Position numbers and translations under genes: made by a program. Positions 41,663 to 41,675 of a stretch of DNA of 41,675 bases are shown here, piece by piece. A model generated the notes under the pieces. It was not told the origin of the DNA. It worked only from the letters and a program-made list of their open reading frames with translations, and searched no databases. The DNA is taken from positions 1 to 41,675 of the forward strand of contig JAIOHU010000114.1 in assembly GCA_019912845.1 (NCBI GenBank), given 5' to 3'. This DNA comes from a bacterium. Its GTDB lineage: Bacteria > Electryoneota > Electryoneia > Electryoneales > Electryoneaceae. Position 1 is the first letter of the stretch. The number at the start of each line of letters is the position of its first letter.

Positions 41663-41675
41663 CATTGGACTTGTC
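41663..41675 (+). repeat. Family B hairpin, cut by the window end
   Basis: CATTGGAC-TT-GTC begins a left-hand (TT-loop) unit, with TTGACTGTTGG before it, as before the copy at 19110. The rest lies outside the window. Confidence 0.55.

Noticed and set aside
1-41675. Search for tRNA or rRNA genes
   Set aside because: I found no cloverleaf with a TTCRA loop and acceptor stem, and no rRNA-like sequence; negative result only by eye.

Overview
The window looks like a chromosomal segment of an uncultured bacterium from the Fibrobacteres-Chlorobi-Bacteroidetes (FCB) superphylum (Calditrichota, Marinimicrobia or similar). The main reason is six large predicted secreted proteins that end in a type A type-IX-secretion-system (T9SS) sorting domain with the signature YPNPFN. 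AT-leaning composition, LVIVD and FG-GAP repeat proteins, a C25 (gingipain-type) protein and a pentapeptide-motif dipeptidyl peptidase III fit the same placement. The phylum cannot be fixed from this sequence alone. Promoters that can be recognised are of the ordinary -35/-10 type. I see no rRNA, tRNA, CRISPR array, transposase, integrase or prophage gene, and no gene of the T9SS machinery itself.

Layout. 1-3.3 kb (minus): UDP-glucose dehydrogenase and an M49 peptidase. 3.5-13.4 kb (minus): a three-gene operon of T9SS cargo (C25-like protein, LVIVD propeller protein, and a small protein made almost only of the shared C-terminal modules), with a good promoter at its head. 13.4-14.1 kb: a gene-free tract of inverted repeats. 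14.1-19.1 kb: small housekeeping or stress genes (DUF1697, an outer-membrane-like protein, GNAT acetyltransferase, OsmC, pirin, and an ArsR regulator with an SRPBCC/AHSA1 protein). 19.3-21.6 kb (minus): FG-GAP T9SS cargo. 22.2-24.1 kb (minus): fatty acid desaturase and a sugar-phosphate transferase. 24.7-30.0 kb (plus): a self-contained efflux-type operon running from a clear promoter to a clear terminator (PadR regulator, membrane-fusion adaptor, ABC ATPase, two FtsX-type permeases). 30.4-32.7 kb: an APC permease fused to two universal-stress domains. 33.1-36.3 kb (plus): a second LVIVD T9SS cargo. 36.7-38.7 kb (minus): a lipoprotein S9 peptidase. 39.1-41.5 kb (plus): a VIT-VWA T9SS cargo.

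Functional picture. The segment is rich in envelope and extracellular functions: secreted or surface-anchored adhesion-like proteins, peptidases, sugar precursor and glycan-initiating enzymes, lipid desaturation, and an export pump. Four of the six cargo proteins share the same two C-terminal modules ahead of the sorting domain, so they form a family of paralogues with exchangeable N-terminal parts (propeller, FG-GAP repeats, or nothing).

The least expected structure is intergenic. Short hairpin repeats of at least four families are scattered between genes. One family occurs as head-to-head pairs with a TT loop on the left member and an AA loop on the right member. Its stems differ from copy to copy but keep pairing, which resembles REPIN/BIME elements. 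Some copies sit inside the ABC operon.
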